DNA from: Gammaproteobacteria bacterium
GTDB taxonomy: Bacteria; Pseudomonadota; Gammaproteobacteria; HK1
NCBI GenBank assembly: GCA_009937425.1
Contig: JAACFO010000003.1
Span: 1-64,000 of the forward strand
Reading direction: 5' to 3'
Length of the DNA: 64,000 nt
Part shown: in pieces, positions 9,788 to 19,250 of the stretch
Layout of the letters: each line of letters starts with the position of its first letter
Numbering within the stretch: position 1 is the first letter of the stretch
Translations under genes and position numbers: made by a program
The notes under the pieces: model-generated
The model's database searches: none
What the model saw: the letters and a program-made list of their open reading frames with translations, nothing else
What the model was told of the DNA's origin: nothing

Positions 9788-10210
9788 TTACCGGAAAAGC
9801 GGTTCAACGTCCGCCCAGTGATCCTCCAAGGCGCGCAGAATATCAGCGCGGCTGATTTGACCCGTCATACGACCATTTTCCAGAATCGGGAAACGTCGAA
9901 AGGTGGAACTCATAAACATGTCAGCGGCCTTGATGATATCGGTGCCCGACGCGATGGTCGTTACCTCTTTGCTCATGTAATCAGCCACGCAGCCGCCCCA
10001 CTCCTGGTGATAGCTGGTGTTGTAGACGACTTCCAAGCAGTCCGCTTTCGACAGAACACCGACCAATTTCCCTCTGGGATCGATGACAGGCGCACCGGAA
10101 ATGCGCTCATCCAACAGCAACTTGACGGCCGTGTGAATGTCATCCCCGGGCATAACGGTGATCAGATCCCGTGCCATGTAGTCATCGACGATCGGTACTG
10201 ACTTACTCAT
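9788..10210 (-). CDS. CBS-domain protein
   Basis: two CBS repeats (DYMARDLITVMPGDDIHTAVKLLLDERISGAPVID...; DYMSKEVTTIASGTDIIKAADMFMSSTFRRFPILE...). Confidence 0.85.
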   Translation of the reverse strand: MSKSVPIVDDYMARDLITVMPGDDIHTAVKLLLDERISGAPVIDPRGKLVGVLSKADCLEVVYNTSYHQEWGGCVADYMSKEVTTIASGTDIIKAADMFMSSTFRRFPILENGRMTGQISRADILRALEDHWADVEPLFR

Positions 10211-10249
10211 GGTCCGTCCTTTGTGCATGAACAGTTCATACAGACGCAC

Positions 10250-11494
10250 TCACGCCTGTTCACCCGCGGAACTCGCTCCGCCAAAGTCATCATAATGGAT
10301 GCTTTCCGCTTCCACCCCGAGGTCATCCAACATCGCGAGCACTGCCTTCACCATCAACGGTGGACCGCAAAGATAGTATTCGCAATCTTCCGGCTCAGGA
10401 TGCTGGACCAGATAGTGATCGTAAACGACTTTGTGTATGAAACCTGTATATCCGTCCCAATCGTCCTGTGCCTCCGGGGCGGACAAAGCCACGTGCCAGG
10501 AGAAGTTGTCATGCGCTGCATCGAGTTTCTCGAACAGCTCAGTGTAAAAAAGCTCTCGTCTCGAGCGGCCGCCGTACCAAAAGCTGATCTTGCGCTTGGA
10601 CTTGCGCGTCTCCAGCAGATCCAGAATCTGCGCACGCAGCGGCGCCATCCCGGCGCCACCGCCGATGAACACCGCCTCCTTGTTCGTATCCTCCACGAAA
10701 AAGTGACCGAAGGGCCCGGTCACTTGGACCGAATCAGCAGCCTTCAGTGAGAACAGCCAGCTCGATACGACACCGGGTGGAACCTTTTTTGCGTACGGGG
10801 GTGGCAGGGCGATACGGACGTTGAGAAGGATGTTGTGTTTTTCCCCCGGGTGATTCGCCATGGAATAAGCACGGGTCTGCGTTTGTCGCGCGGCTGCTTC
10901 GAGGGTCCACAGATTACCCCTGTCCCAAGCATCGCGAAAAGCGTCCTCGATATCGAAATCCTTGAAATTGACGCGGAACGAAGGGCAAGTGATCTGCACG
11001 AACCCTCCGGCCCGGAAGTCCATCTCCTCGCCCTCGGGCAGGCTGAGCACGATTTCGCGTATGAGCGTGGACACGTTGCGCGTGCTTTCCACGGTGCACG
11101 TCCAGGTACGAACGCCGAAATAAGCATCGTCCACCTGGACGCTCATGGGAGCCAACACCGGCACCTGACAGGCGAGGCGCGTGCCTTTTAAGGCCTGCGT
11201 TCGCGTCATCTGCGCCAGCTCCTGGGGGCCGGCCTCACCACCGCCTGCGATGACTTGCAGCTTACACAGGCCGCAAGTGCCGGCGCCCCCACAGGCGCTC
11301 GGCAGGCGCACCTCGGCATCTGCTAGCACCTCGAGAAGCCTGCGACCGACGGGAGCTTTAATGGTCATGCGGTCGTTGACGTCGATCTCGCATTCGCCCG
11401 AGGGCACGAACAATCTCCGTGCGAGCAGCACGAACAGTCCCAGCACCAGTACGATGCCGGTAAAGAAGACAACGCCGACGCCAATCTCCACCAC
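10250..11494 (-). CDS. nqrF: Na+-translocating NADH:quinone reductase subunit F
   Basis: 2Fe-2S motif SACGGAGTCGLCKLQV plus RLACQV; FAD motif RAYSMAN; NADH-binding C-terminus ending YDDFGG; operon context. Confidence 0.95.
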   Translation of the reverse strand: MVEIGVGVVFFTGIVLVLGLFVLLARRLFVPSGECEIDVNDRMTIKAPVGRRLLEVLADAEVRLPSACGGAGTCGLCKLQVIAGGGEAGPQELAQMTRTQALKGTRLACQVPVLAPMSVQVDDAYFGVRTWTCTVESTRNVSTLIREIVLSLPEGEEMDFRAGGFVQITCPSFRVNFKDFDIEDAFRDAWDRGNLWTLEAAARQTQTRAYSMANHPGEKHNILLNVRIALPPPYAKKVPPGVVSSWLFSLKAADSVQVTGPFGHFFVEDTNKEAVFIGGGAGMAPLRAQILDLLETRKSKRKISFWYGGRSRRELFYTELFEKLDAAHDNFSWHVALSAPEAQDDWDGYTGFIHKVVYDHYLVQHPEPEDCEYYLCGPPLMVKAVLAMLDDLGVEAESIHYDDFGGASSAGEQA

Positions 11495-11497
11495 GCT

Positions 11498-12103
11498 CTA
11501 CCCTAAGCCCGAAAAGGCCATGAATCCGAGGGACATCAGCCCGACGACCATGAAGCTCATACCGAGGCCCTGGAGACCGTCCGGAATGTCCGAGTATTTG
11601 AGCCGCTCACGGATGGCTGCCAGCATGACGATTGCCAGCGCCCAGCCAGCCCCGGTGCCGAAGCCGTAGACCACGCTCTCCGCGAAGGTGTAACGGCGCT
11701 CCACCATGAACAAGGTGCCGCCCAGAATCGCGCAGTTGACGGTAATCAGCGGCAAGTAGATGCCCAGCGCCCGGTACAGCCTCGGTATGCGGTACTCCAG
11801 AATCATTTCCATGACCTGCACCATGGCGGCGATGACGCCGATGAAGGCAATGAGGCTCAAGAACGACAGATCCACCTCATCGAGCCCCGCCCAGGCCAGG
11901 GCCCCTGGTGCGAGGATGTAGACATAGATGAGGTTGTTGACGGGTACCGTCACGGTCTGCACACAGATGATGGCCAGTCCGACGCCGAAGGCCGTATCAA
12001 CGCGCTTGGAAACGGCCAGGAAAGTGCACATGCCGAGAAAAAACGACAGCGCCAGATTATCGATGAATACCGAGCGCAGCAGAATATCGAAAGACGCGTT
12101 CAA
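11498..12103 (-). CDS. nqrE: Na+-translocating NADH:quinone reductase subunit E
   Basis: [13 protein letters not shown] and [10 protein letters not shown]; polytopic; operon context. Confidence 0.95.
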   Translation of the reverse strand: MNASFDILLRSVFIDNLALSFFLGMCTFLAVSKRVDTAFGVGLAIICVQTVTVPVNNLIYVYILAPGALAWAGLDEVDLSFLSLIAFIGVIAAMVQVMEMILEYRIPRLYRALGIYLPLITVNCAILGGTLFMVERRYTFAESVVYGFGTGAGWALAIVMLAAIRERLKYSDIPDGLQGLGMSFMVVGLMSLGFMAFSGLG

Positions 12104-12762
12104 CGTCGTTCCTCCTGCAGTTTCTCGCGAATCTGGAACTCGGACCTATCGACCTGTTCAGGTCTTTTCGTACGGATCAACCAGATGATTCCGCCGATGA
12201 TGAAAAATGCGCTTGGTGGCAGGAGCATCAATTGCAGCGGATCGAAACCACCACCCTGGGCGGTGGTCCAGAGGATTTGAACGCCCAGCAGACTGCCGTG
12301 CCCGAAAAACTCACGTATCGCACCAACCAGCAGAAGTATGAAACCGTAGCCAAGACCGTTTCCTATACCATCGAGAGCGCTGGCGATTACGCCGTGATGC
12401 ATGGCAAAAGCCTCGGCACGACCAAGAACGATGCAGTTGGTGACAATCAGACCCACGAAAACGGATAGACGCAGGCTTATCTCGAATGCAAAGGCCTTGA
12501 GCAATTGGTCGACGATGATGACCAGGGAGGCAATGATGGTGATCTGCACGATAATGCGCACCGAACGTGGAAGGTAACGCCGGATCATGCTCACCGATGC
12601 ACCGGACAACGCCAACACGCAGGTCACAGCACCGGACATGACCAACGCCGTATCCACCGTCGTGGTGACGGCCAACGCGGAGCAGATGCCGAGGATCTGC
12701 AGGGTTATCGGATTCTCCCCGATCAGCGGCGTGGTGAGTGAGTCCCAGTATCGATTGGCCAA
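12100..12762 (-). CDS. nqrD: Na+-translocating NADH:quinone reductase subunit D
   Basis: [14 protein letters not shown] and [16 protein letters not shown]; operon context. Confidence 0.95.
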   Translation of the reverse strand: MANRYWDSLTTPLIGENPITLQILGICSALAVTTTVDTALVMSGAVTCVLALSGASVSMIRRYLPRSVRIIVQITIIASLVIIVDQLLKAFAFEISLRLSVFVGLIVTNCIVLGRAEAFAMHHGVIASALDGIGNGLGYGFILLLVGAIREFFGHGSLLGVQILWTTAQGGGFDPLQLMLLPPSAFFIIGGIIWLIRTKRPEQVDRSEFQIREKLQEERR

Positions 12763-12765
12763 TGT

Positions 12766-13548
12766 TCAACCCTCCCCGCGCCGCACGCGCTCTAGAAATG
12801 GCCCAAAGCCGAAATCACCGAGCCAGAACCGCAACAGATCATGCACACCCTGGCTGGTGCGAGTCGCGCCTGAGATGCCGTCGACCATATGCTCTGCATC
12901 CATGGAGCCCGGTGTAAGCCTGCCCCTGGCAACGCCAATCCTGAGAGCGCCGGCATCGTCGTAGACCCGCTTGCCCGGCCACAGCGCTTCCCATGACGGA
13001 TCCTGTATGCGCGCGCCCATTCCCGGCGTGTCACCCTGCTCGTAGAATTTGAGCGCCACCACCGTAGAGGTGTCGCCCGCCAGAGCCAGAAAACCGTAAA
13101 GGGACGATTGATAGCCGCTGCCGCGCACCGGCAGGATTATCAGCGCAACGCCGCCGTCGGCATCACGAACCAGAAATACAGTGGCATGCTTTTCGCGGCG
13201 TTGGATACCCGCAATGTCATGGTCCGGGGGAATCGGTGTACTGCCGCCGGGATCGGTCGCCGCCTTGCGCGCATCGAAGGTAGCGGGGTCGAACTTGTCG
13301 GAGTAGCGGCCGCTGGTGAGCTCGACGAGCCGGCTTTCGATGTTCTCTGCTGCGACTTCGTGCACCGTTCCCGACAAGGCGCTGAGAATGGATTCGAGCT
13401 GCGCCAAACGGTGTGCTTCGAGATTGGCAACATAGTGTGGCCGCAGCTTGACCGCCGAAACGGAAACCAGCAGTGCACACACCACGGCAACTCCAAGCAC
13501 CGTCAAGAGGGCTTGGATGGGATTTTCACTGAGAGTGCTTTCAGCCAT
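12766..13548 (-). CDS. nqrC: Na+-translocating NADH:quinone reductase subunit C
   Basis: covalent FMN motif DGISGATRTSQGV intact; N-terminal TM segment; operon context. Confidence 0.95.
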   Translation of the reverse strand: MAESTLSENPIQALLTVLGVAVVCALLVSVSAVKLRPHYVANLEAHRLAQLESILSALSGTVHEVAAENIESRLVELTSGRYSDKFDPATFDARKAATDPGGSTPIPPDHDIAGIQRREKHATVFLVRDADGGVALIILPVRGSGYQSSLYGFLALAGDTSTVVALKFYEQGDTPGMGARIQDPSWEALWPGKRVYDDAGALRIGVARGRLTPGSMDAEHMVDGISGATRTSQGVHDLLRFWLGDFGFGPFLERVRRGEG

Positions 13549-14620
13549 ACCCTCGTGCTCGGTGCTTCACGTTGAACCAGATCACAACGTGATCGATGAG
13601 CGGCGCCAGTATGGAACCCATGAGGATGGCGAGGATTACGCCGTCGGGATGTGCCGGATTGGCAACCCGCATGGTCACGACCAGCGCGCCGACGATGAGT
13701 CCCTGCGCCCAGCGCCCCGCATTGGTCGAAGCAGAGCTGGCCGGGTCCGTCGCCAGAAACACGGCGCCGAATGCGAAGCTGCCAAGCAGCACATGCCAAT
13801 ACCACGACAACGTCGTGATCCCCTCCTCACCACCAAACAAATTGCACACGGTGGCGACCAACACGAGGCCAAGCAATTGACCGAGAATCAGCCGCCAGGA
13901 AGCAATGCGCGTCACTATCAACAAAGCCCCGCCCAGGCCTATAGCGAGCAGCGAGGTCGTACCCATCATTCCCTGCAGGTTGCCGAAAACTGCAGCCCAC
14001 CAATCGATGCCCGCTGATACGAGACCATCACCGCCCTCGTTGTGATACAGGGCGAACGCTCTGCTGCCACCATAGCCGGCGATGCCAGTCCACAGGGGGT
14101 GCCCGGTCAGCGCCGTGGGAAAGCTGATCAGCATCGCGGCTGCACCGACCAGGGCCGGATTGACGAATGTCTTGCCCTCACCGCCGAAAATGCCCTTACC
14201 GAAAACGATGGCAAAGGACATGCCCACCGCCAGATGCACCAGGGACACCCCGGGCGGCATCAGCAGCGTCATGAGCACGGCGATCACCAACAGGCCGCTC
14301 TCCCGTTTGCGGCGGCGATAGGTGGCAAACAGCTGCTCCCAAACACCCCCGACCAGTAGCGCCATACCCAGCGCCGGCAGCACGTGGACGAGCCCGGCGG
14401 CGAGCACGTCGAACATTGCAGGATCCGAATAGTTCAGACCCAGGTCTTGCACTAGGCGGCCGCGCCAATCGTATTCATCCACGCCGCCCATCGTATTCAG
14501 CGCTGACAGATATTGGTGGCCGGTGTTGATGACTGCGGCAATCAGTACAGGCAACAACGCAAGCAGGCGGATCGCCTGGATTCGCGCCAGGCTGATCGGC
14601 GCGCGTGCATGCGGCGCCAC
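13541..14620 (-). CDS. nqrB: NqrB-like subunit of Na+-translocating NADH:quinone reductase (divergent)
   Basis: polytopic; GKGIFGGEGKTFVNPALVGAAAML, WWAAVFGNLQGMMGTTSLLAIGLGGALL; operon position between nqrA and nqrC; FMN motif altered (see findings). Confidence 0.92.
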   Translation of the reverse strand: MAPHARAPISLARIQAIRLLALLPVLIAAVINTGHQYLSALNTMGGVDEYDWRGRLVQDLGLNYSDPAMFDVLAAGLVHVLPALGMALLVGGVWEQLFATYRRRKRESGLLVIAVLMTLLMPPGVSLVHLAVGMSFAIVFGKGIFGGEGKTFVNPALVGAAAMLISFPTALTGHPLWTGIAGYGGSRAFALYHNEGGDGLVSAGIDWWAAVFGNLQGMMGTTSLLAIGLGGALLIVTRIASWRLILGQLLGLVLVATVCNLFGGEEGITTLSWYWHVLLGSFAFGAVFLATDPASSASTNAGRWAQGLIVGALVVTMRVANPAHPDGVILAILMGSILAPLIDHVVIWFNVKHRARGYG

Positions 14621-14640
14621 ACGGGTGCGTCCAGGTGTGT

Positions 14641-15927
14641 TTATGTTGCCTCCTCACGCAGCTGCTCGAGCACCCTTCTCAGCAGCAATCCGTAGTCCGT
14701 CTTGGATGGACAAACATAAGAAAGAAGCATCAAATCTTCCTCCACCAGCTCCAGGGCCCCCAGGTCACGGGCACGTTCAACGTCGCCAACCAATAGAGCA
14801 CGCAGCAACGGAACGGGGAGAATGCCTGGTAACGCGACCCGCTCGAAATCGCCGGTAGGAATGAGCGGGCCCGGCTCGCCACCGAGCGCGGTATCAAACA
14901 CCGCTGTGCGCCACGGCGACAAAGATTCCTGATTCGCTTCCGGTAGCGCGGTTATCTGACGATGGTGTCGTCCAAGATAAGCCTCGGTGCCGACAGCAAT
15001 ATGACCGGACAAGAAGGAACCTGAAATTACCCGCGCACCTTCATCGTTCAGTTCACCAGCCGCTACTTCATCGATGGCTGCACCAACCGGAAGCGTAATA
15101 AGGCGTGGATCGTCGACCGCAGGGCCTGCCAGCGAAATGACTCGTTGCAGCCATGACCGGCCAGTTGCCATCAAGCAGCCCAGGGCGATGACGTCCTGGT
15201 AACCGATATGCCACACTTCTGCCCCGTCGAATCCAATGGGGCAGAGTTGATGAATATGCGTTCCTGGAAGCCCGGCCGGGTGCGGGCCCTCGAACTCGGC
15301 AACGTGTAAACGCCTTGATTCGCCCACCGGTATGTCGGCGTTCCCCGCCTGGCAGAGGTATAGCGGTGATTCGGTGAGTTGCGACAAGGCATCCATTCCG
15401 CGGCAGAACTCTGACGGGTGCGCCGCGATGACCAGCGCCGGGTCCGGCGCGAGCGGCTCAGTATCGACAGCAGTGACGAAGAGCGCCTTCGGCTCGCCGG
15501 CGGGATCGGGAATATGACCAAAAGGTCGCGACCTGAGCGCCGTCCAAAGACCAGAATCCAACATCAGCCGCCGGATCTGAGCCCTGCTCGGCATGTCGGG
15601 CACATGGAATACAACGGCATTGTCCGCGTCGTCGCCAATTACCGTCAGGGAAACGAGCGCCCGCCTGGCTCCCCGGTTGATGCTACCCAGCGTTCCGCTG
15701 ATTGGTGAGGTGAAGACGACGGCCGGACGGTGACGGTCACGTAGCAAAGCTTCGCCTGCCTTTACGGAGCTACCTTGCTCCACCAACAGCTCGAACTTAA
15801 CACCGGGGAACTCGCGGCCGAGAATTGCCGCGCTCGCGACGGCCTTTTCATGCACGGTATCGCCTGCCGGCGCACCGGCAATGCTCAAATCAAGCCCCGT
15901 CTTTAATTCGCATCGCATATGCCGCAC
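14641..15927 (-). CDS. nqrA: Na+-translocating NADH:quinone reductase subunit A
   Basis: LKTGLDLSIAGAP...G.EFPGVKFELLVEQGSSVKAGEALLRDRHRPAVVFTSPISGTL; first gene of the nqr operon. Confidence 0.93.
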   Translation of the reverse strand: MRHMRCELKTGLDLSIAGAPAGDTVHEKAVASAAILGREFPGVKFELLVEQGSSVKAGEALLRDRHRPAVVFTSPISGTLGSINRGARRALVSLTVIGDDADNAVVFHVPDMPSRAQIRRLMLDSGLWTALRSRPFGHIPDPAGEPKALFVTAVDTEPLAPDPALVIAAHPSEFCRGMDALSQLTESPLYLCQAGNADIPVGESRRLHVAEFEGPHPAGLPGTHIHQLCPIGFDGAEVWHIGYQDVIALGCLMATGRSWLQRVISLAGPAVDDPRLITLPVGAAIDEVAAGELNDEGARVISGSFLSGHIAVGTEAYLGRHHRQITALPEANQESLSPWRTAVFDTALGGEPGPLIPTGDFERVALPGILPVPLLRALLVGDVERARDLGALELVEEDLMLLSYVCPSKTDYGLLLRRVLEQLREEAT

Positions 15928-15976
15928 TCATCGAATCCTTTCATCTTGGCAGCGTGTTGCATCGGTCTCAGTTGAG

Positions 15977-17203
15977 TCATCCCGATGGGATGATACGCAA
16001 ACTGGCACTTGACGGTTTACTTCCATCAATCGCCTGTTTCAACTCTCTGAGCCGGTCCTCGACTTCCGGCGGCAATCGACCGCCGGGGGATTGCAGGTAT
16101 GTTCGCTGTATTTTCTCCACGAGAAGCGAGTATGCGGGCATCGCCCAAGGCGCATCGGGCGCCAGCACGATGGCGACCTCCAGGTAGAGTTCGGCCTGGG
16201 GCAGCCAGTCGTCCCGATAAATCCGATACTCCGCCAGCCCGAGCAGGTAATGCGCCTCGGAGACCTCCATGGCGCTCGACGGTTTCGAAGCCAGGTATCG
16301 ATGCAGCAGGCTGGACGCCGCAATATTATCCACCAGAGCGCTTCTCCGACTCGGGAAGTCCACACTGGTCGACGCATCAATCACGTCCCTCGCCGACTGC
16401 AGCGGGTCACCGATGAACGGCATGTCTCGAAAGTGCTGCAAACTCACCAACCAGGTTTCCACATCCCCACGCCATGCCGATTGCGGGACGCTGCGCTCCT
16501 CGACGGACTCGAGCACGGGGATGGGACGTTCCATATCACCCTTCACACGGATGTTGACGATCAAATAAGTCCGGAGCACATCCTCCAAGACGACAGGATC
16601 GGCAAATTTCGGTGATTCAATTATCGTTTCCAAGGTGCTGAGAGCGTCGTCGAAACGTCGCATCGCCACTTGGATCCGCGCTCTTTTGTTCAACGGCAAC
16701 GACCAGGCCGCCTGAGAATCAACAAATTGCTTCGCGACCGGCGAGTCACGGGAACTTGGTAAGCGCGTGTGACAGGCGATGCAAACGTCGGTAATCCCAT
16801 AGAGAAGCTGTTGCACCCGTTGGGGCTCGCCGCGCTCGTAGCTTCGCAGGAGCAGGAGGGAATAGCGCTCCAGAACGCTCGCCAGGAACACTCCGGCGCT
16901 GTCCTCGTAAAAACCATGGGATGCGAGAATTGCTGACTGCTCGTCCAGCTCTCGAAGCGCTTCGAGAACTTCTGCCTGGTTCTCTGAACTACCGAAATCT
17001 GCGTCGGACATATCGACCTGAAACAGAAAACGCAGATTCTCGAAAATAACCTGCATGGTTTCGCGGGTAGCCTCTCTCTCGGTCCAATCTGACGATGTCA
17101 CTTCCGTCGTACCGAGAATGCAGAACAAGGCGACAACAAGGCCGCGCCAAAAGCGTCGTCGCCGTCCTGGCTGGAGGCGTGGATCTGATGGGTGAGAACT
17201 CAC
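15977..17203 (-). CDS. exported protein with one CxxCH heme motif and TPR-like repeats
   Basis: signal-like RFWRGLVVALFCILGTTEVTS, CIACH motif, helical repeats; GTG start at 17203 preferred over the ORF-track start at 17341. Confidence 0.65.
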   Translation of the reverse strand: MSSHPSDPRLQPGRRRRFWRGLVVALFCILGTTEVTSSDWTEREATRETMQVIFENLRFLFQVDMSDADFGSSENQAEVLEALRELDEQSAILASHGFYEDSAGVFLASVLERYSLLLLRSYERGEPQRVQQLLYGITDVCIACHTRLPSSRDSPVAKQFVDSQAAWSLPLNKRARIQVAMRRFDDALSTLETIIESPKFADPVVLEDVLRTYLIVNIRVKGDMERPIPVLESVEERSVPQSAWRGDVETWLVSLQHFRDMPFIGDPLQSARDVIDASTSVDFPSRRSALVDNIAASSLLHRYLASKPSSAMEVSEAHYLLGLAEYRIYRDDWLPQAELYLEVAIVLAPDAPWAMPAYSLLVEKIQRTYLQSPGGRLPPEVEDRLRELKQAIDGSKPSSASLRIIPSG

Positions 17204-17282
17204 GATAAACGCGGTGCCGCAGACTGGGCCCGGCGAGAGCCAGGCATATAGCGTAGATTGATGCCGGATCGCCCGCAACACA

Positions 17283-17296
17283 TTGACAGAGATCAA
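17283..17296 (-). promoter_or_regulatory. FNR/DNR-family box
   Basis: minus-strand TTGATctctGTCAA, matching the TTGAT-N4-GTCAA pattern, upstream of the 15977-17203 gene. Confidence 0.65.
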
Positions 17297-17347
17297 GATA
17301 GCCCGGCGGCAGGATTGCCCCACAGGCGCAGGAAAATCCATGATTGA

Positions 17348-17361
17348 TTGATCTGAATCAT
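17348..17361 (+). promoter_or_regulatory. FNR/DNR-family box
   Basis: TTGATctgaATCAT, one mismatch to TTGAT-N4-ATCAA, in the divergent intergenic region. Confidence 0.6.
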
Positions 17362-17433
17362 TGTCCTCGAGGCCCTTGATCGTTCAGATGAAATTGTGAA
17401 GGTAGTGATGAGCAAGCCGCGAGAGTCAAGAAT

Positions 17434-17649
17434 ATGTCCAAGCTAATTGATTCACCGTTTGAAGTCTGCGCGGTATGTGACGAGTACGTATTTCTCGATC
17501 AGACTCAGCGTCAATGCGCGCGCGAGCACCATTGCGAAAACGTCAAATGTCCGTTGGCGCGATTTTTCGTAGGCAGAGAGGTACGGAATTCAGGCGCTGA
17601 CGATGCTGAAAGTGTTCCTGCCGAGACAGAGTTGGTGGAGGAATACTGA
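17434..17649 (+). CDS. small cysteine-rich protein (71 aa)
   Basis: ATG ORF with VCAVC...CAREHHCENVKC, behind an FNR-like box and in front of the cytochrome gene. Confidence 0.6.
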   Translation: MSKLIDSPFEVCAVCDEYVFLDQTQRQCAREHHCENVKCPLARFFVGREVRNSGADDAESVPAETELVEEY

Positions 17650-17719
17650 CGGGTGAGTAAAGTTACATCCCGCCAGCTGCCAGACCGCACCCCATAGCCC
17701 CCACGATGGCAAATCGGGT

Positions 17720-17733
17720 TTGACATGGATCAA
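17720..17733 (+). promoter_or_regulatory. FNR/DNR-family box
   Basis: TTGACatggATCAA (reverse complement TTGATccatGTCAA), about 75 bp upstream of the cytochrome start. Confidence 0.65.
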
Positions 17734-17805
17734 TCCGGTGACCGGAGAGCCGTGATACAACAACACCGAACTGGGACGCTCACAGCAGCATCGGGAGTGC
17801 AAACC

Positions 17806-18537
17806 ATGAAGAAAATGCAGGCAGCAACATTGCTCGGCGCCGGAATTATCTTTGCCATCGGCGTACTCGCCTGGCCCGGTGCGAGCCTGGCCAAGGAGGT
17901 CGAATCGTCCATGGCGCGTGGCGGTCTTCTCTATGACAAGTGGTACAAGGAAATTGGCGAGAAGGCTCCCGGCACGAAGCATCCGCTGTATCCGGCCGAG
18001 GGAAAGTACGCCAAGAAGGCCGGCGACACCTGGCGCTGCAAGGAGTGCCACGGCTGGGACTACAAGGGCAAAGACGGCGCCTATGCCAAAGGCAAGCACT
18101 ACACGGGCATCATGGGCATCCATGGCATGGCCGGCGGCGATCCGGGGAAAGTTGTCGCACTGCTCAAAGACGACAAGCACGGCTACGGTGACAAGCTGTC
18201 GGACACGGATCTGCAGGATCTCGGCAACTTCGTGACCAAGGGCCAGGTCGATGCGGACAAATACATCGATAGCGCCACCAAAATGCCCAAAAGCGGCGAC
18301 AAGGCCAAAGGTGCGGCCGTTTTCAATACCATGTGCGCGAAGTGCCACGGCATGGATGGCACCGAGCCCGACGACATGAAGAAGTCGCTCGGCAAGCAGA
18401 TGGGTAATCCCTGGGAAGTGATGCACAAGATAATGAATGGTCAACCCGACGAGGAGATGCCGGCGCTGCGTGCGCTGGATCGCGGGGTGGTCATGGACGT
18501 CATGTCGCATATCACCACGTTGCCGAAGAAGCCCTAG
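17806..18537 (+). CDS. diheme c-type cytochrome
   Basis: signal peptide MKKMQAATLLGAGIIFAIGVLAWPGASLA; two CxxCH motifs (CKECH, CAKCH). Confidence 0.88.
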   Translation: MKKMQAATLLGAGIIFAIGVLAWPGASLAKEVESSMARGGLLYDKWYKEIGEKAPGTKHPLYPAEGKYAKKAGDTWRCKECHGWDYKGKDGAYAKGKHYTGIMGIHGMAGGDPGKVVALLKDDKHGYGDKLSDTDLQDLGNFVTKGQVDADKYIDSATKMPKSGDKAKGAAVFNTMCAKCHGMDGTEPDDMKKSLGKQMGNPWEVMHKIMNGQPDEEMPALRALDRGVVMDVMSHITTLPKKP

Positions 18538-18552
18538 TCGAAACCCACTCAC

Positions 18553-18586
18553 GACGCCCTGCCGCAGGATCGGCAGGGCGTCTTTG
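18553..18586 (+). terminator. intrinsic terminator after the diheme cytochrome gene
   Basis: perfect 12-bp stem gacgccctgccg-caggat-cggcagggcgtc followed by ttt. Confidence 0.7.
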
Positions 18587-18649
18587 GGTCGGTCACTTTC
18601 TACCAGCCAGCCGCAAAAAATGGGCTCACTCTGAAATACGGGGACCGAC

Positions 18650-19234
18650 GTGATCAGTCTAGTGCAGCGCTCTTGGCAATGGTTCTGGCGACCCAGCAGC
18701 AAGTACACATGGGGTGGCATCTTCCTCATCGGCGGAGTTGCCGGCATCATTTTCTGGGGCGGCTTCAATACCTTCATGGAGTACACCAACACGATGCAGT
18801 TCTGCATCTCCTGCCATGAGATGGAAGAGAACGTCTACCTGGAATACAAGGAGACCATTCACTTTAAGAACCGTACCGGCGTGCGGACCATCTGCGCCGA
18901 CTGCCACGTCCCCAAGGAGTGGGTCCCGAAGCTCATCCGCAAAATCAAGGCCTCCAATGAGCTGCTCCACAAGGTCATGGGTTCGATCAACACGAAGGAG
19001 AAGTTCGAGGCCAAACGGCTCGAACTGGCAGAGAACGTATGGGCGGCGATGGAGGCGAACGACTCGCACGAGTGCCGCAACTGTCACTCCTTCGAAGCCA
19101 TGGACTTCAAGAAACAGCAGAGTCGCCCGCGCAAGAAGCATCCCAAGGCGAAGAAGCAAGGTAAGACGTGCATCGATTGCCACAAGGGCATCGCACACAA
19201 GCTGCCGGAAGGCTATGAGGAAGAAGACTCATAG
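18650..19234 (+). CDS. nirT: NapC/NirT-family tetraheme cytochrome c
   Basis: N-terminal TM anchor and four CxxCH motifs (CISCH, CADCH, CRNCH, CIDCH). Confidence 0.88.
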   Translation: MISLVQRSWQWFWRPSSKYTWGGIFLIGGVAGIIFWGGFNTFMEYTNTMQFCISCHEMEENVYLEYKETIHFKNRTGVRTICADCHVPKEWVPKLIRKIKASNELLHKVMGSINTKEKFEAKRLELAENVWAAMEANDSHECRNCHSFEAMDFKKQQSRPRKKHPKAKKQGKTCIDCHKGIAHKLPEGYEEEDS

Positions 19235-19250
19235 GCCGACCGGCCGCTAT

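Noticed and set aside
17590-18807. 405-aa antisense ORF over the cytochrome genes
   Set aside because: Overlaps two heme-protein genes with clear CxxCH motifs; no domain recognised
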